Assembly: GCF_019279795.1 (NCBI RefSeq)
Contig: NC_056739.1
Span: 12,151,968 to 12,215,967, forward strand
Reading direction: 5' to 3'
DNA length: 64,000 nucleotides
Origin: Protopterus annectens
Taxonomy: Eukaryota; Chordata; Ceratodontiformes; Protopteridae
The notes beneath the pieces are model-generated. The model did no database searches. It was not told the DNA's origin and worked only from the letters and a program-made list of their open reading frames with translations. Position 1 is the first letter of the stretch; every line of letters starts with the position of its first letter. The position numbers and the translations under genes were made by a program. Positions 22,681 through 33,770 of this stretch are shown here, one piece after another.

Positions 22681-22790
22681 TTTTTTATTTTTCTTTGAAG
22701 TTTTTTTGCCAGGATGGTCCATTGGACCGAAGGAGCCCATTTTCAATGGAGTCCTGGGGAGAAAAGCTCCATAGATACAATTTATAAAAT
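22681..22790 (-). repeat. SINE-like unit, copy 1
   Basis: A T-rich tract is followed by CCAGGATGGTCCATTGG, then TTTTCAATGGAGTCCTGGGG and AGAAAAGCTCC. The same roughly 75-bp core occurs at 42520-42595 with a (TTTA)n tract on the same side. The A-rich tail on the minus strand suggests a short retroposed repeat read on that strand. I do not recognise the family. The stretch 22371-22680 contains nothing I can name. Confidence 0.55.
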
Positions 22791-23400
22791 AACAGGTTGT
22801 TATAGTACAAGAAGAGTACATGAAAACAAAGTATTTGATGATACAATGTAGAAGATAAAAACAGAAATTATATAACAATTAGTAAAAGTTTACAAATATA
22901 TAGTCGCTATCACTGCTAACATAGATGTTAAGTCTATTACAATAATAAGTAGGTATTTACAAGTCAATTAAAACTAAAGCAGCTATTTACAACATGTATG
23001 TTCACACAGGGAAATATGATCAGTGTTGGGGGGATATGTAGGTTAACTGAGGTAAGGGAGAGATGAGTTAGGGGAAGTAGAGACAGAGAGGAAAATAGGG
23101 AGGTAGATATTTGAGTTAGGATAAAAGGAAAAAGGGTAGGGAGTAAGGTAGCTGCTGGGGACGTTATGCAGGATGGGAACTTTATATCAGTTATGTGTAA
23201 TACTGAAAAGCAGTTTTGGATGGGGTGCAGCCAGAAGTATTTTAAATGTGATGTGGGAGAGTCTTACCAGTGAATACTAAAGACATTAAAGCAACAAAGG
23301 GTTTTTTCTTGGTTGCAATGTATTCAGGTTTTACAGTGTAAAAAGGTAAGAAAGTCTAGAAGCAGCAAGATAAAAATGCAATGTTGTGATATTGGGCTGC

Positions 23401-23410
23401 TGGTGTGTGT

Positions 23411-23460
<50 letters not shown>
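23401..23460. repeat. (TG)n microsatellite
   Basis: Around 28 GT dinucleotides with a single CT interruption. The flanks 22791-23400 and 23461-23924 show no gene or known repeat. Confidence 0.95.
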
Positions 23461-23464
<4 letters not shown>

Positions 23465-23924
23465 GTCTTTTGCTCACATTACATGTAGAACTTTGATAAT
23501 AATCTCCCCTGATTTTACAAAGATGAATATTTAGATTAATTTTCTTCATTTAAGCTATAGACAAGAGTTTTCTTTTAAGCAAACAGGCTTGAAAAATAAA
23601 ACAAAATTATGAAAGGCATGGAAAATGGCACATTCTTATATTTCAAAAATAATTTGCTATTTCTTCTTTAGTAAATGGTCTCAATGGGAGAGAAGTAGTC
23701 TACAGTTACAAGGAATTAACAATGAAGTCTGGTTATATTTTTAGTGAAATTTAAAAAGATTACTTCATGCACTTACAAAGTTTCTAGCTGTTTTTTTGTC
23801 TCATTATCAGTATGGTGGGGTGAAGAGGGCAACTGTCCCGGGTGTAAAGTGTTAGGGGCTGTGGTCAGCCAATCTCATTCACTCTTTAGTGCATACCAGC
23901 TTTTAAAAGCCAGCATTGCATTAA

Positions 23925-24450
23925 TGGTTAAACCTGAGTGCTGTAGTACTCCATGTGTGGTGTAAACTGTAGCAGCTGCTTGCTACATTGTAGCAAACAG
24001 TTTTCTATAATTAAAAGTAAAAAAAAAGTTTAAACTAAAATGTGTGGACTGAAAAACTCTGAGCAAGATATAAAATATAGCTAATACTTGCTACATTGCC
24101 GCAAGCAGTTTGCTACAGTTTAAAAGTAAAAACTAAAAACTGAGTTCTGATGGTCTCTTTGTGGGGTAAAAACTGTAGCAAGTTGTCTAAACTGTAGCAA
24201 TTTCTGGCTATATTGAGGCAAGCAGTTTGCTACAGTTTAAAAGTAAAAAAAAAATATTTTTAAACTAAAACCTGAGCACAGTTTTACTCAACACAGGGTA
24301 TAAACTGCTGCAACTACGGTTTGCTAAAGTTTAAAAGTAAAGAAAAAAAAACATTTTTTAAACTAAACCAGAACAATATAGCACTCTGTGTGGGGTATAC
24401 ACTGTAACAACTGTTTGCTACAATTTAAAGAAAAAAAAAATTTTTTTTTT
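23925..24450. repeat. Imperfect minisatellite, about five units of 80-130 bp
   Basis: Each unit contains a variant of GTGTGGGGTATAAACTGTAGCA, then TTTGCTACAGTTTAAAAGTA, an A-run and TTTAAACTAAA. Units begin near 23934, 24041, 24139, 24270 and 24366 and differ by substitutions, small indels and A-run length. The unit contains inverted pieces (TTTAAAC and GTTTAAA). Units are adjacent with no constant spacer. Confidence 0.8.
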
Positions 24451-25229
24451 CCGAAATTGTGAAGAAGGAGGAAGGTCAGGGCAACGTGCAGAAACTGGAT
24501 CTGATTGGATCCTGTATTTCAGGAGCCCCAAATACCTGATCATGGACTTTTTTTCCTCTTCTACTGAAGAGCTGGCACAGCAGGGAGAAGGCATGTATCT
24601 AGCTGCCTTATTGGTGTACCAGTAAAGGAAAAGACCATTTTTCCCACTCTACACTTGAAGAGCTTGGCGGGTGGGGTGCTACTTTGTGAAACTGGCACAG
24701 GACACTAGCTGAAACAGCTATGCTTCTGCTCATTATCAACTGCTTTTACTTGGAAGTGAGCTGCCTGCAGGTACAAGCAATTAATAGAGAGACCATTGAA
24801 CACTCTGCCTTGAGAGAAATATACAAAGTTGATTGTAATTAACATTTAAATATACATTGGAAAGCAGCTCAGTGAAAAAATAAATGAAGTTTGAAAATGT
24901 GGGAAGTGATTAAAATATATAAGTAGTTACCTCCCAAGCAGCCTTAATACTTTGATGCATTTAATATAACAGTGTACAGTTTTGTTTATTTACTTAAAGG
25001 TAGCCAGTGCACTTGAAAGCATGCAAATTGCTTTTCAAATCTATGAAGGGAATGGAGATAAAAAAAGAATAGAAAGTCAGAAAGTAATCAGTGTACGTGG
25101 AACACAGTCTGCAACATGCCCTTTAGCATTGTTAACCTTAATTTTAGAATAGGTAATGTCTGTGAGTGCAGCCATCAATTTGTGGCATGCACATCTATAT
25201 GGTGGTACATTTTATTTTTTGAATAGGAA
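24451..25229. other. Unannotated stretch
   Basis: No gene or known repeat is visible. Composition is AT-rich, without long open frames until the L1 piece that follows. Confidence 0.4.
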
Positions 25230-25850
25230 TTATTTTGAGGGAATGACAAAGGTTAAAGTATTGCAGAATAAGGGGAATCACATAGAACAAAAAGAAGAGC
25301 AAATGCAGAGTGATAAAGGAAAAATAAAAGAGAATTTGGATAATATGCAAGTTTAAAAAGGTTATTGCTAAGAACTATTTTTTGATAACAGCTCCAGAAC
25401 ATAAAAACTTTTAGGATGGTAACTTAGGCAGCATAAGGTAGGCAGGCTTGTCTCCAAACCAAAGGAGCCCAAGACAATACAATTTATGAGAACACCTACA
25501 GAGGTATTAAAAATATTTTGGAAATTTTATAAAAATTTGTATAAAATAGAGGAATATGGAAGCCAAGAAAATACTTAAGGAAAACTTATTTAAGCCTAGG
25601 TTAGAGAAAGAAGATGTTCAACATTTAGTAGCTAAGCTATAAAGAGAAAATGAAAAGCAGTTAGATATCATATTCAACAGGGAACACTCTAGGAACAGAT
25701 GATACTCCTGAGGAAATGTGGAAGCTGAGAGGGAATAAAGTGATAAAGATCTGGAAGGTTTTGCTTAAAATAGTTTTAAAATGGGGGGGGGGGGGGATAC
25801 AAGCATCTTGTAAGAAAGCTGTGGTGGCAATATTTTCCAAAGAGAGTAAA
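25230..25850 (+). mobile_element. L1 fragment L1-C (plus strand)
   Basis: From about 25430 to 25850 the sequence aligns by eye with the reverse complement of L1-A at about 29230-29650. A clear anchor is AAAGATCTGGAAGGTTTTG (about 25748). It is therefore an internal ORF2 piece on the opposite strand to the neighbouring L1-B. Left boundary is uncertain. A G-run at about 25783 interrupts it. Frames are closed. Confidence 0.55.
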
Positions 25851-25864
25851 GACCCTTTAAACCC

Positions 25865-26349
25865 AGCTTAAATTTTAAACACCTTTATTTAATTATCACT
25901 TAAGATATAGGCAAACACACATGAAAAAAATAACATTGCTTGCATTTACATACATTATGCAACACACATATTTTCCTTCTTTGTAACCATCATCAGTCCA
26001 ACATTACATAAATTGCTGAATTTCTGCCTTCTCTTAAACCTCACTCTTCCTCCAGAACATTAGTCTGCATGTACTCTCCTAAAATTTTCATTTATTTCCA
26101 TATCTTTCCTTTTCTAGAGACCTCTCTTCCAGTTCTTCAAATACAGTTGGTTTAGACTGTGATTTGCTAGTAATTGCTTTTTGGCAGCCAACAGGCCTTA
26201 CAATGTCTAGGCAATTCAGATCTTGTGTCCCAGCTTGAAAAAATTATTTTTCTTAGTTGCAGCCACTTGATCACCCAATGTTTCTGACAGAGTACTGTAT
26301 AGGGAATTTTTAAAATCTGCCAACTCATTACACTCCAAAAAAAATTAAA
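25865..26349 (-). mobile_element. L1-B, 3' part (split by D4)
   Basis: The sequence parallels the 3' end of L1-A (26540-27115), for example in AGTAATTGCTTTTTGGCAGC and the end CTGCCAACTCATTACACTCC. It stops at the D4 left terminus. The same L1 resumes at 41670 (TTCCCAG, then TCACACCTCCAACATTTGCC) exactly where L1-A continues (CACACCTCCAACATTTGC near 27143). L1-B is therefore one element interrupted by D4. Confidence 0.75.
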
Positions 26350-26528
26350 GCTATGCACTCATCATAACTATCATCTTGTGTTGTCAATTTTCATTCCTCC
26401 TCAATAATTGGGACTCTGATCCGATTCGGCCGCATTTACAAGACTCTCGGATCAAACCCTTGAGCTCCTCCCTCTACCTATAATGCGCCAGTAAACCTGC
26501 TATATCTCAGATCAAATTTGCTGCCAGG
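26350..26528 (-). repeat. D4 left (3') inverted terminal repeat
   Basis: From CTATGCACTCATCATAAC to the inner edge CAGATCAAATTTGCTGCC. It pairs with the right repeat at 41509-41669 and with the left half of the D4 internal complementary region at about 29808. Confidence 0.75.
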
Positions 26529-26810
26529 AGTATTTTTTTTCCAATAAATATCTATTAAATTATCACATATGACACAGGCAATCTTGCATTTATATAAATG
26601 AAAAAGAAGCAGCATTGACACCACTTTAGTTGCAAACATTATATATACATCACAGACACCACTGAAACAACTGTAGTTACAAACATTATACATCACTTAT
26701 AATATATCCAGTCATCGTCAGTTAAGCATCATATGGCTCATTCAAATCCTGCCTATTAAACTTCATTCTTTCTCTGCATATATTGTTCCCAACAATTCCC
26801 ATTTTTTCCT

Positions 26811-29700
26811 CTATAGTTTGCTCCTTCCCTTTTCTAAACATCCCAATTCAAATTGTTTTATCTCTGTTACTACATTCACTACTTCTGATAAAGATGGTCC
26901 AGACTTTGATTTCCATTTTTTAGTAATTGCTTTTTTGGCAGCCACCATAATTAGATTCATCAAGGCTTTGCTATGTCTAGGCAATTCCAATTCTGTATCA
27001 TGGTTCAAAAACATCATCTCCCCAGTCAATCCAATCTGCTCACCCAGCATCTCCGACACAGCAGTCTGCAGGGAATCCCTAAAGTCTGCCAGCTCACTAC
27101 ACTGCCAAAAAATATGTTCCCAGCCACAACTTTCCTGCTCATCACACCTCCAACATTTGCTATCCACCTGAAGAAAAATTCTTTGAAGTCTACTTGGGGT
27201 ATAAAAATACCTATGTAAACACTTCCAGGCAAAGATCCTAAATCTTCTAGACTTTGTTGTATATTTGGGAGATACGCATATACCCCTCCATTGTCTCTTT
27301 GTGAGTTGCTTATCCAATCTCTCTTTCCAGTCTTATGTTTTCAGGCACCTCTTTCCTGGCCATCACACCTCCAACACTTGCTATCCACCTGAAGAAAAAT
27401 TATTTGCAGTCTACTTGGGGTATAAAAATACCTATGTAAACACTTCTAGGCAAAGATCCTAAATCTTCTAGACTTTGTTGTATATTTGGGAGATACACAT
27501 ATACCCCCATTGTCTCTTTGTGAATTGCTTATCCAATCTCTCTTCCCAATCTTTTCTAAATTCCTCTGACTGATTCTTAGTATTATCATGCAATCTTTTA
27601 TATGGTCTACTAATTATTCCTTTTTTAACAGCAGCTTCTGTTCTAGATTCTATTAAAACTGTACCAGTGCTGGTCTTTCATTTAAGAGCCCCATATTTCT
27701 TTATCTTTGCCTATACTCTTATATCAATCCTTGATAGGGAAGGCAATTGCTAACTTGCAGTCCAAATAAATTATTGGCCACTTCCCATTTTATTACCTTT
27801 CCCTTTCTAGTTATTTTCTCCCAATACCTTGGTTCCTTTGCCAGTTTTCTCCATTAAATTCCAGCCCCCTCTAGCCTATTATCTGTATTCCTAACCACAG
27901 TCATCCCTATTAGCAGAATCTCTTTTCTCCATTCTTGTCCTGGTTTAGTACTTAGAATAGTCCCTGCTATTTTATGAATATAATACTCTGTATGATTTTT
28001 GTTGTTCTCCTTAAGAGTCTGCATCCAAAATCCCGATCTCTCCTTATTTCTTGAGCTTCCCCCCTGTGTCATCATCATTCCTTTCTACTTTGAATTAGAG
28101 TTTTCTGCTTTTGCTATGTACAAAAACCTTAAATGTGTTGCTCTAAAATGCCCACTCAAATTGGGCAATCTTAGCCCACCTTGCTCTGTTGGAAGAATCA
28201 ACGTATCCCACTTGACCCTTGCTGTTTTCCCTTCTCTTTTTAATTGTTATCCACAGCTTCTCCTCTGGTTGATATAAATATACCTGACCTGTATATAAGA
28301 CTAAAGGGACTAAAAACATTTTGATTGCTTGTGTCTTAGTATCCATATCACAAAGCTTCCAGTTTCTCAATTTTTGTATTCTCCTCTGTTTAGTCTCTTC
28401 TAACACCTCCTTAGTGGCCACAAGAGTCATTTCTAATCCATATGCCTAAATACTTCATTTTATCATGTCCCCATAAATATGGCTATTTTTGAACCAATTT
28501 GTGTGTGCGTACATAATTTACCACTATTGCCTTTGTTTTAGTTTCATTAATTTTGTATCCTGAGAAGATTTGAAACTGTCTTAAAATATTCCATAACACT
28601 GTAATGTCCCTTTCTGGTTTTGTCATGTATAAAATAATGTCATCTGCAAATACAGCCAGCTTTTCCTGACTACTATCCCAACTGTATCCTTGAATTTCTA
28701 AATCCCTTATTTTCTTTGCCAGTGGTTCTAAATATAATGCAAACAACAAAGGGGAAAGTGGACAACCCTGCCTGGTTCCTCTACTCAAGCATAAGTTATT
28801 AGAGAGCACCCCAACCACTTTAATTTTTGCCTCCGATCCCTCATATATACTTCCAGTCAACCTTATAACTATATGAGGGAAAGCAAATGCTTCCATTGCC
28901 CTACTCATGAAGTCCCAGTCTACTCTGTCAAATATGTTCTCTGCATCAAGATCCACCAATAACAGTATTATTTTCTTACATTCTGCATCCCTCTGGATCA
29001 TCAATGTTCTGTTAATATTGTCAAATGTTTGTCTCCTCTCCACAAAACCACACTAATCCATATCTAGCAATTTTGGTATCACTTTTGCCATTCTTTTAGC
29101 CATTGTAGACACTTTACAATCATGGTTTAGTATTGAAATGGGCCTGTATGAAGCTGGATCAGATGGATCTTTACCCTCTTTAGGTATTACTATTACCATC
29201 GCTTTCTTCCTTCCAGGATGCTGGTAATTCTCCTCCTCTTAAAATACTGTTAAACAAAACCTTCCAGATCTTTAACAGTGTTTTCCTCCTAGCTTCCAAA
29301 CTTCCACAGGAATGCCAGGTATTCCTGGGGACTTTCCCGTAGATTGTTTATACACAGCCATTTTTATCTCATCTCTTCCTATCCTGTCAGTACTTGAGCC
29401 TCATCTACCTCTAACCTTGGCATATTTAATTCTTCCATAAACATTTCCATTTGTACCTTTCCTTGATTTCCATATTTCTCTGCTTTATACAAACTTTCAT
29501 AAAATTTCTGAAATATTTCTAATACTTCCACAGAATCGCTTGTTATTTTTCTTGTTTTAGGTTCCCTAAGCTTGGTGACTGCCCTATCCACTGTCTGTTG
29601 CCTAAGTCATTGTGCTAAAAGTTTTTTTGTGCTCTAGAATAATTATCAAAAAACAGTTGCTTAACAGCAATATTTCTAATCTCATGCTAGCCCTAGGAGT
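26811..29700 (-). pseudogene. L1-A ORF2: RT and C-terminal domain, frameshifted
   Basis: From right to left: the pre-RT region (KQLFFDNYSRAQK near 29650), LREPKTRKITSD and IFQKFYESLY (29591-29379), and the RT core (29043-28483). The core has LLVDLDAENIFDRVDWDF, SRGTRQGCPLSPLLFALYLE and the catalytic FADD box. The C-terminal domain (27317-26811) has the Cys/His motif CWRCDEQESCGWEHIFWQC typical of L1 ORF2 ends. Several frameshifts and stops separate these blocks, so it is inactive. Confidence 0.82.
27131..27560 (-). repeat. 221-bp tandem duplication in L1-A ORF2
   Basis: The unit from TTTCCTGCTCATCACACC (27131) recurs from TTTCCTGGCCATCACACC (27352) with few differences. It runs through CTATCCACCTGAAGAAAAAT and ACTTTGTTGTATATTTGGGA to ATCCAATCTCTCTT. 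L1-B carries a single copy of the equivalent stretch. The duplication lies in the Cys/His-containing C-terminal region. Confidence 0.88.
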
Positions 29701-29807
29701 AATTAATCCTAATCATAGTCAAATTAAGAATAGAAGTAGCAGAAGTGGAGCTCCACATTAAGCACAAGGTCACTCTAGGAAAAGAATGGAAGGGGGAAGG
29801 AGAGAGG

Positions 29808-29925
29808 AGAGTTGAGGAAGAGTGAAAATGGGCAACAGAGATGCATAGTTATGGTGAATGAGTAACTTTAATATCTGCTGTTGTCCTTTTCATTTGTTCC
29901 TCAACTATTGGGACAGAGTCCCCAT
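29808..29925 (-). repeat. D4 internal complementary region
   Basis: The first half (GAGGAAGAGTGAAAATGGGC to TTATGGTGAATGAGT) complements the D4 left terminus at 26350-26405. The second half (TTTCATTTGTTCCTCAAC) complements the right terminus (GAGGAACAAATGATC near 41650). The stretch 29716-29807 is D4 sequence without a gene. Confidence 0.72.
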
Positions 29926-30016
29926 CTATGTGAACCTTGGGTGACCCTCATGGAGAGATATTCCAGAGGTCTGCAGAACCAAAGACAGCTCTGCTCCTGA
30001 AAGTCAAAAACAATTA

Positions 30017-31125
30017 CTAATGAGCAATAAAAGTATAAGCATTAGACCAGGTAGCTGCTGTGCAAATGTCATCAATAGAAGCTCTAGACCAAAAGGTGGA
30101 AGAGGTAAACATGGACCTGGTGGAATGTGCTTTAGGAGGCCTGGGTAAAGACAGACCTTGCTGACTGCAAACAAAGGAAATGCAATAAGTAATCCATTTG
30201 GCTAGGTTAATTTTAGAAAATGGTGAGCCACATTTGTTTGAGGAGAAGGAGATAAACCATTGTTCTGACTTCTTCAATCTTTTGTTCTATGGAGATAAAA
30301 GCATAGTTACTTATGTACATCCAAAAGATGGAGCATGTATTCTCTTTCATTAGCAAAGTTGTGAAAGAAAACAGGCAACTTACTGGTTTGATTAATATTT
30401 GTTTTGGAGGCTACTTTAGTAAAAAAAGATGGACTGGTCTGAAAGGTAGTCCTGTCTTTGTGAAAAATAAGATAAGGAGATTTGAAATAGAGACTGCAGA
30501 GTTCAGAAATTTGACTTGCACATGTAATGGCTACTAGAAAAGCTATTTTCCATGATAATATTTTTAAATCAGACTAAGTTGATTGTTCAAAGGGTTTCAA
30601 AATTCACCCTTGCAGCATAACTATCAAATCCCAAGGTGGTGATGGGTCCTTCACTGGGTGCTTAAACAAGAAAGTACCTTTCAGAAAAGCCTTGCACAAC
30701 TTTGAAGAAGGGAATGAAGAAGTATCTTCTCCTGAGTGAAAATTAGATATGACTGCCAATTTCACTTTGATAGTAGAAAAATTAGCTCCTTCTTGAAAAA
30801 CAGATGCAACAAATTCTAGGACCGCAGTGGTAGGAGCAGTGAAGGAGTCCAATTCCCTCTATAGAGCCCTAATAGAGAATATTTTCCATTTGCTTCTGTA
30901 AATCTTCCTTGTAGAGGTCTTGGGGAAAGATAGAAGCATCTGTCAGACTTGGGAGGAAAGCCTGGGCTGTCTAGCTTTCAGTGGAATTGGAGAAACAATG
31001 ATCCATCCCAGAGGGGTGCGAAACCAGGTCTGGACTGGGGTCCAGTATCCATGGTGGATAACAAAGGTAAGAACAAAGGAAGAGGAACTACATTTGACAA
31101 GGTCAAGAGGGGGTAATGAGGACAA
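30017..31125 (-). pseudogene. D4 tyrosine recombinase, decayed
   Basis: Pieces at 30277-30017, 30852-30604 and around 31000 cover the protein. The box I Arg is replaced (CASQISELCS instead of SARRVSELQA). HSTR is kept. The frame ends in two stops where the catalytic Tyr should follow AYTFIAH. Multiple frame changes occur between 30300 and 30600. The N-terminal part overlaps the pol tail. Confidence 0.75.
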
Positions 31126-31598
31126 CTGTACTCTTCAGTCAAAGTGCCTTCTTTAAGAATTTGGGAATTAGAGGTATCTGGGGATAAGCTTAAAGGAGAC
31201 CAGATGGCCAAATGTGGACTAGAGCATCCCTCTGTGACTTCCTCAAGGGGGATTATGGCAAAGAACCTGCTGCACTTGCTGTTGTGGGCAGATGCAAAGC
31301 GGTTGCAGCAAGGTTGGCCCCAGTGATGGAAAATCCTCTCTCCCACTAACTGACTGAGAGACCACTCATGAGGCATCAGAATGGACTTGCTGAGTTTGTC
31401 TGCTAGGACGCTGGACTTTCCTGGTATGTGCATTGCCATAAGAAAGCAGCTGGAAGAGATCACCCACTGCCACACTTTTATTGCCTTTCGACAAAGGGGT
31501 TAATATCTGGTTCTCCCTTGTTTGTTGATGAAACAAACCACAGACATGTTGTCAGTTAGTAAAGCAATTTTCCCAAGAGGAAGAAAGCCTTGGAAGGC

Positions 31599-31613
31599 CT
31601 GCAATGCTAGGAG
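31599..31613. repeat. 15-bp target-site duplication, left copy
   Basis: CTGCAATGCTAGGAG at 31599-31613 is repeated exactly at 32186-32200. The two copies flank the 572-bp insertion in D4 RNase H. D3 and D5 have a single uninterrupted version of this coding region. Confidence 0.9.
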
Positions 31614-32185
31614 CAATAAAATAAAACATGCCTCAGAAGCAGAATGCAGGGAAAGCATTACACACCAAATCTCGCCAGTATATTCACTTTATTAGTAGAT
31701 TGAGTGCTTTCATCCAAAATGGACTTCATCAGAATGCCATAGTAAATCACAAGTTCAGTTATATACACCCAACAATTAAAATTCTTTCCAAACCATTGGT
31801 CCATCATTTTACATCAACCTGACATCATATCCTTTCCCACACTAATAAACTTTACAATACCAAAAAAGTACAAAATAAATATGAAGAAAAGATTTAAAAA
31901 ATATATAAATACATGTTAAAAACACATCTCATTTACACTTGCAAAAAATATTCCAACACAAGTACATAATGTATGCCAAAAATATTAAAAATATATATAT
32001 ATTGAAGTAGCAATTCTGTATAAAAAAACTTTCACATTTTGGACAAAAGCACTCAATCTACGAATAAACTATATATTCCGGTGAGATGTAGTGTGTAGTC
32101 TTTTCCCTGCATTCTGCAACTGAAGCATGTTTTATTTTATTGTTTGTGGTCATTTGCTTCATTTTCATGATTACTGTGGTTATTT
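31614..32185. mobile_element. Miniature inverted Penelope-like insertion (572 bp)
   Basis: The ends are inverted copies of about 41 bp (31614-31654 and 32102-32142; CAATAAAATAAAACATGC at the outer edge), with 43 extra bases on the right before the target duplication. Each arm carries a Penelope terminal-repeat motif: TTTATTAGTAGATTGAGTGC on the left and its inverse AGCACTCAATCTACGAATAA on the right. No coding sequence remains. The layout (inverted arm, then forward arm with an extra tail) is the same as the 6.5-kb composite in D8, so this is read as an extreme truncation of the same insertion type. Confidence 0.72.
31701..31735 (-). ncRNA. Hammerhead-like motif in the miniature Penelope element
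   Basis: On the minus strand the order is CTGATGA, a bulged A, a 4-bp stem GTCC/GGAT around ATTTT, then GAAA. This is the order of the hammerhead ribozyme core: CUGANGA, stem II, GAAA. Hammerhead motifs have been described in Penelope terminal repeats. The extra A and unclear stem III make activity uncertain. Confidence 0.45.
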
Positions 32186-33335
32186 CTGCAATGCTAGGAG
32201 GACTGCTCTCATCTCTAGGATATTGATGACTGAACTGGTCTCTTCTAGGGACCATATGCCCTGGACCAACCATCTCAAGAAACAATCCCCACCCTAGCCG
32301 GGAGGCATTGGTAGTTACTGTTGCTACTTGGGGTAATAGTACAAAAGGACAGCTTAGGAAGACTTTGTCCAACTGAATTCACCGACACAGATCATCTTTG
32401 CAAAATGGAGTGACTTTAACCAGAAAAGACAAGGGACGATGAAGAACTGACCACTAAACAGCTAGGGTCCACTGAAGAATGAGCATATAAAACCGGGGAT
32501 AGGAATTATGGTTATGGCAGCTGCCATTTATCCTAGGGCCTGAAGAACAAGTCTGGCTGGTGTAGAAGAGTGCGCAATAATATGCTCCACCTGGTACCCG
32601 ATTATACCTGCATAATGTGGTGGAAGAAAGGCTATCTGGCTTACTGTGTTTAATTGGGCACCTATGAACTCCAGGCTCTGAACAGGTTGAGGATGAGATT
32701 TGCAGGTGTTGACTGAGATGCTTAATGACTGACACAACTGTAGCAAGTCATCCCCAGATTCCTCAAGGAGATGTTTGGTTGAGGTAGTAAGGAGACAGTA
32801 TTCTAGGTATAGAAATACTCGGAAACCCAGCAATCTCGAGTGAGCTGCTACCACTGCCATACATTTGGTAAACACCCTGGGGTTGTGATGAGACCAAAGG
32901 GTGTGACTAGCCCCTAAATGAAAGTGCAGAAATCTTCGTGATTATCTGTTCATCTTGATGTGATAGTATGCATCCTGAAGATTGATGAAGCACATCTAAT
33001 TGTCCTTGTGTAGAAATGGCAGAATGGATTAAACCATGACCATTTGGAACTTTGATTTCTTCAAAAAATTATTTAGTTTGCTCGGATCCAGAATTGGTCT
33101 CAGGTCTCCAGTTTTCTTTGGCACTAAAAAGAATCTTGAGTACGTTCTAAATCATTTCTGGTCTGGTGGGACCTCCTGGATGATTCTTTTGTCTAACAGT
33201 TGTCAAATGTCTTTAGCTGCTGCCTCTCTCTGATGGGGTGGGACATCTGGCAGCCTTTTTCTTTTCACTGAGAGAGTCTGGAAAATGGTATGAAATAACC
33301 TTAATAACCTGTGGCTATGAGTTTTAGCACCCATT

Positions 33336-33588
33336 AATCTTTTATTACTGATGCCCAGGTATCTGAGTGCACAAACAAGTGTCCCCTGACTGTCTCCAGA
33401 GATGAACAGTCAGGCAACTTTTCAGGAGCACTGAATGAGTTTAACCAAAAAAAAAAGAGTCTTGGAAACACTGGTTTTGCAGGCCTCTGCTGCAAGGACG
33501 GTGACTTCCATTTGAACTCCCCCCTCTGCCCTTGAGGGCGTTATCCCTGTGTGAATCCTGGAAAGGACCCTGAGACTTATGGAAAAAG
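33336..33588 (-). pseudogene. D4 gag C-terminal part (left of D5)
   Basis: It encodes remnants of the Gly/Arg-rich gag end and the pol overlap. It stops at ACTTATGGAAAA, where D5 begins. The gag sequence resumes right of D5 at 39040 with CCACATTTTCTTGCC. Intact copies read ATGGAACCACATTTT across this point, so the two pieces belong together. Confidence 0.7.
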
Positions 33589-33770
33589 AAGTTATGTATT
33601 GACCATAATTTTCCATCTGTATTGTCATTTTTCATTTCTCCTCACATATGGGTTTGGATCTGACTTGTCTGTTACAACAGCTTATGGTAACCAAAAAGCT
33701 CTTGAGCACCTCCTCTTACCCACAATGCATCCCTCCCTATTACCTCAAATCTTGTTTGCTAAGGCTATCT
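33589..33770 (-). repeat. D5 left (3') inverted terminal repeat
   Basis: From GTTATGTATTGACC through TCACATATGGGTTTGGATCT to the inner edge CAAATCTTGTTTGCTAAGG. It is the inverse of 38897-39039. Confidence 0.78.

Larger units (their letters stand above)
26529..29715 (-). mobile_element. L1-A, 5'-truncated L1/Tx1-type LINE inside D4
   Basis: A T-run at the low-coordinate end (26531-26540) is where a minus-strand poly-A tail would sit. The body is an ORF2 lacking the endonuclease half. It interrupts D4 between its left terminal repeat and its internal complementary region. I could not identify a convincing target duplication, so the right edge is approximate. Confidence 0.75.
30978..33335 (-). 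pseudogene. D4 pol, decayed and split by a Penelope insertion
   Basis: From right to left: the RT N-terminus (33335-33050), RT (32875-32454), RNase H start (32372-32201), the Penelope insertion, then RNase H end (HIPGKSSVLADKLSKSIL, HHWGQPCCNRFAS) at 31475-30978. The polymerase box reads YLEYC rather than YLDDW. The first RNase H box reads TNAS rather than TDAS. Both changes should be inactivating. Frames change several times. Confidence 0.75.

Noticed and set aside
22429-22878. 149-codon minus-strand open frame
   Set aside because: It runs through the SINE-like unit and low-complexity A/T sequence and resembles no protein; a chance frame.
23925-24450. CRISPR-like repeat array
   Set aside because: Repeats are imperfect, 80-130 bp, with no constant repeat and unique spacers, in eukaryotic sequence. 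It is a minisatellite.
31614-32185. Non-autonomous DNA transposon (terminal inverted repeats with target duplication)
   Set aside because: The inverted ends contain Penelope terminal motifs, the duplication is 15 bp and the right end has a 43-bp one-sided extension, all better explained by a truncated inverted Penelope insertion.
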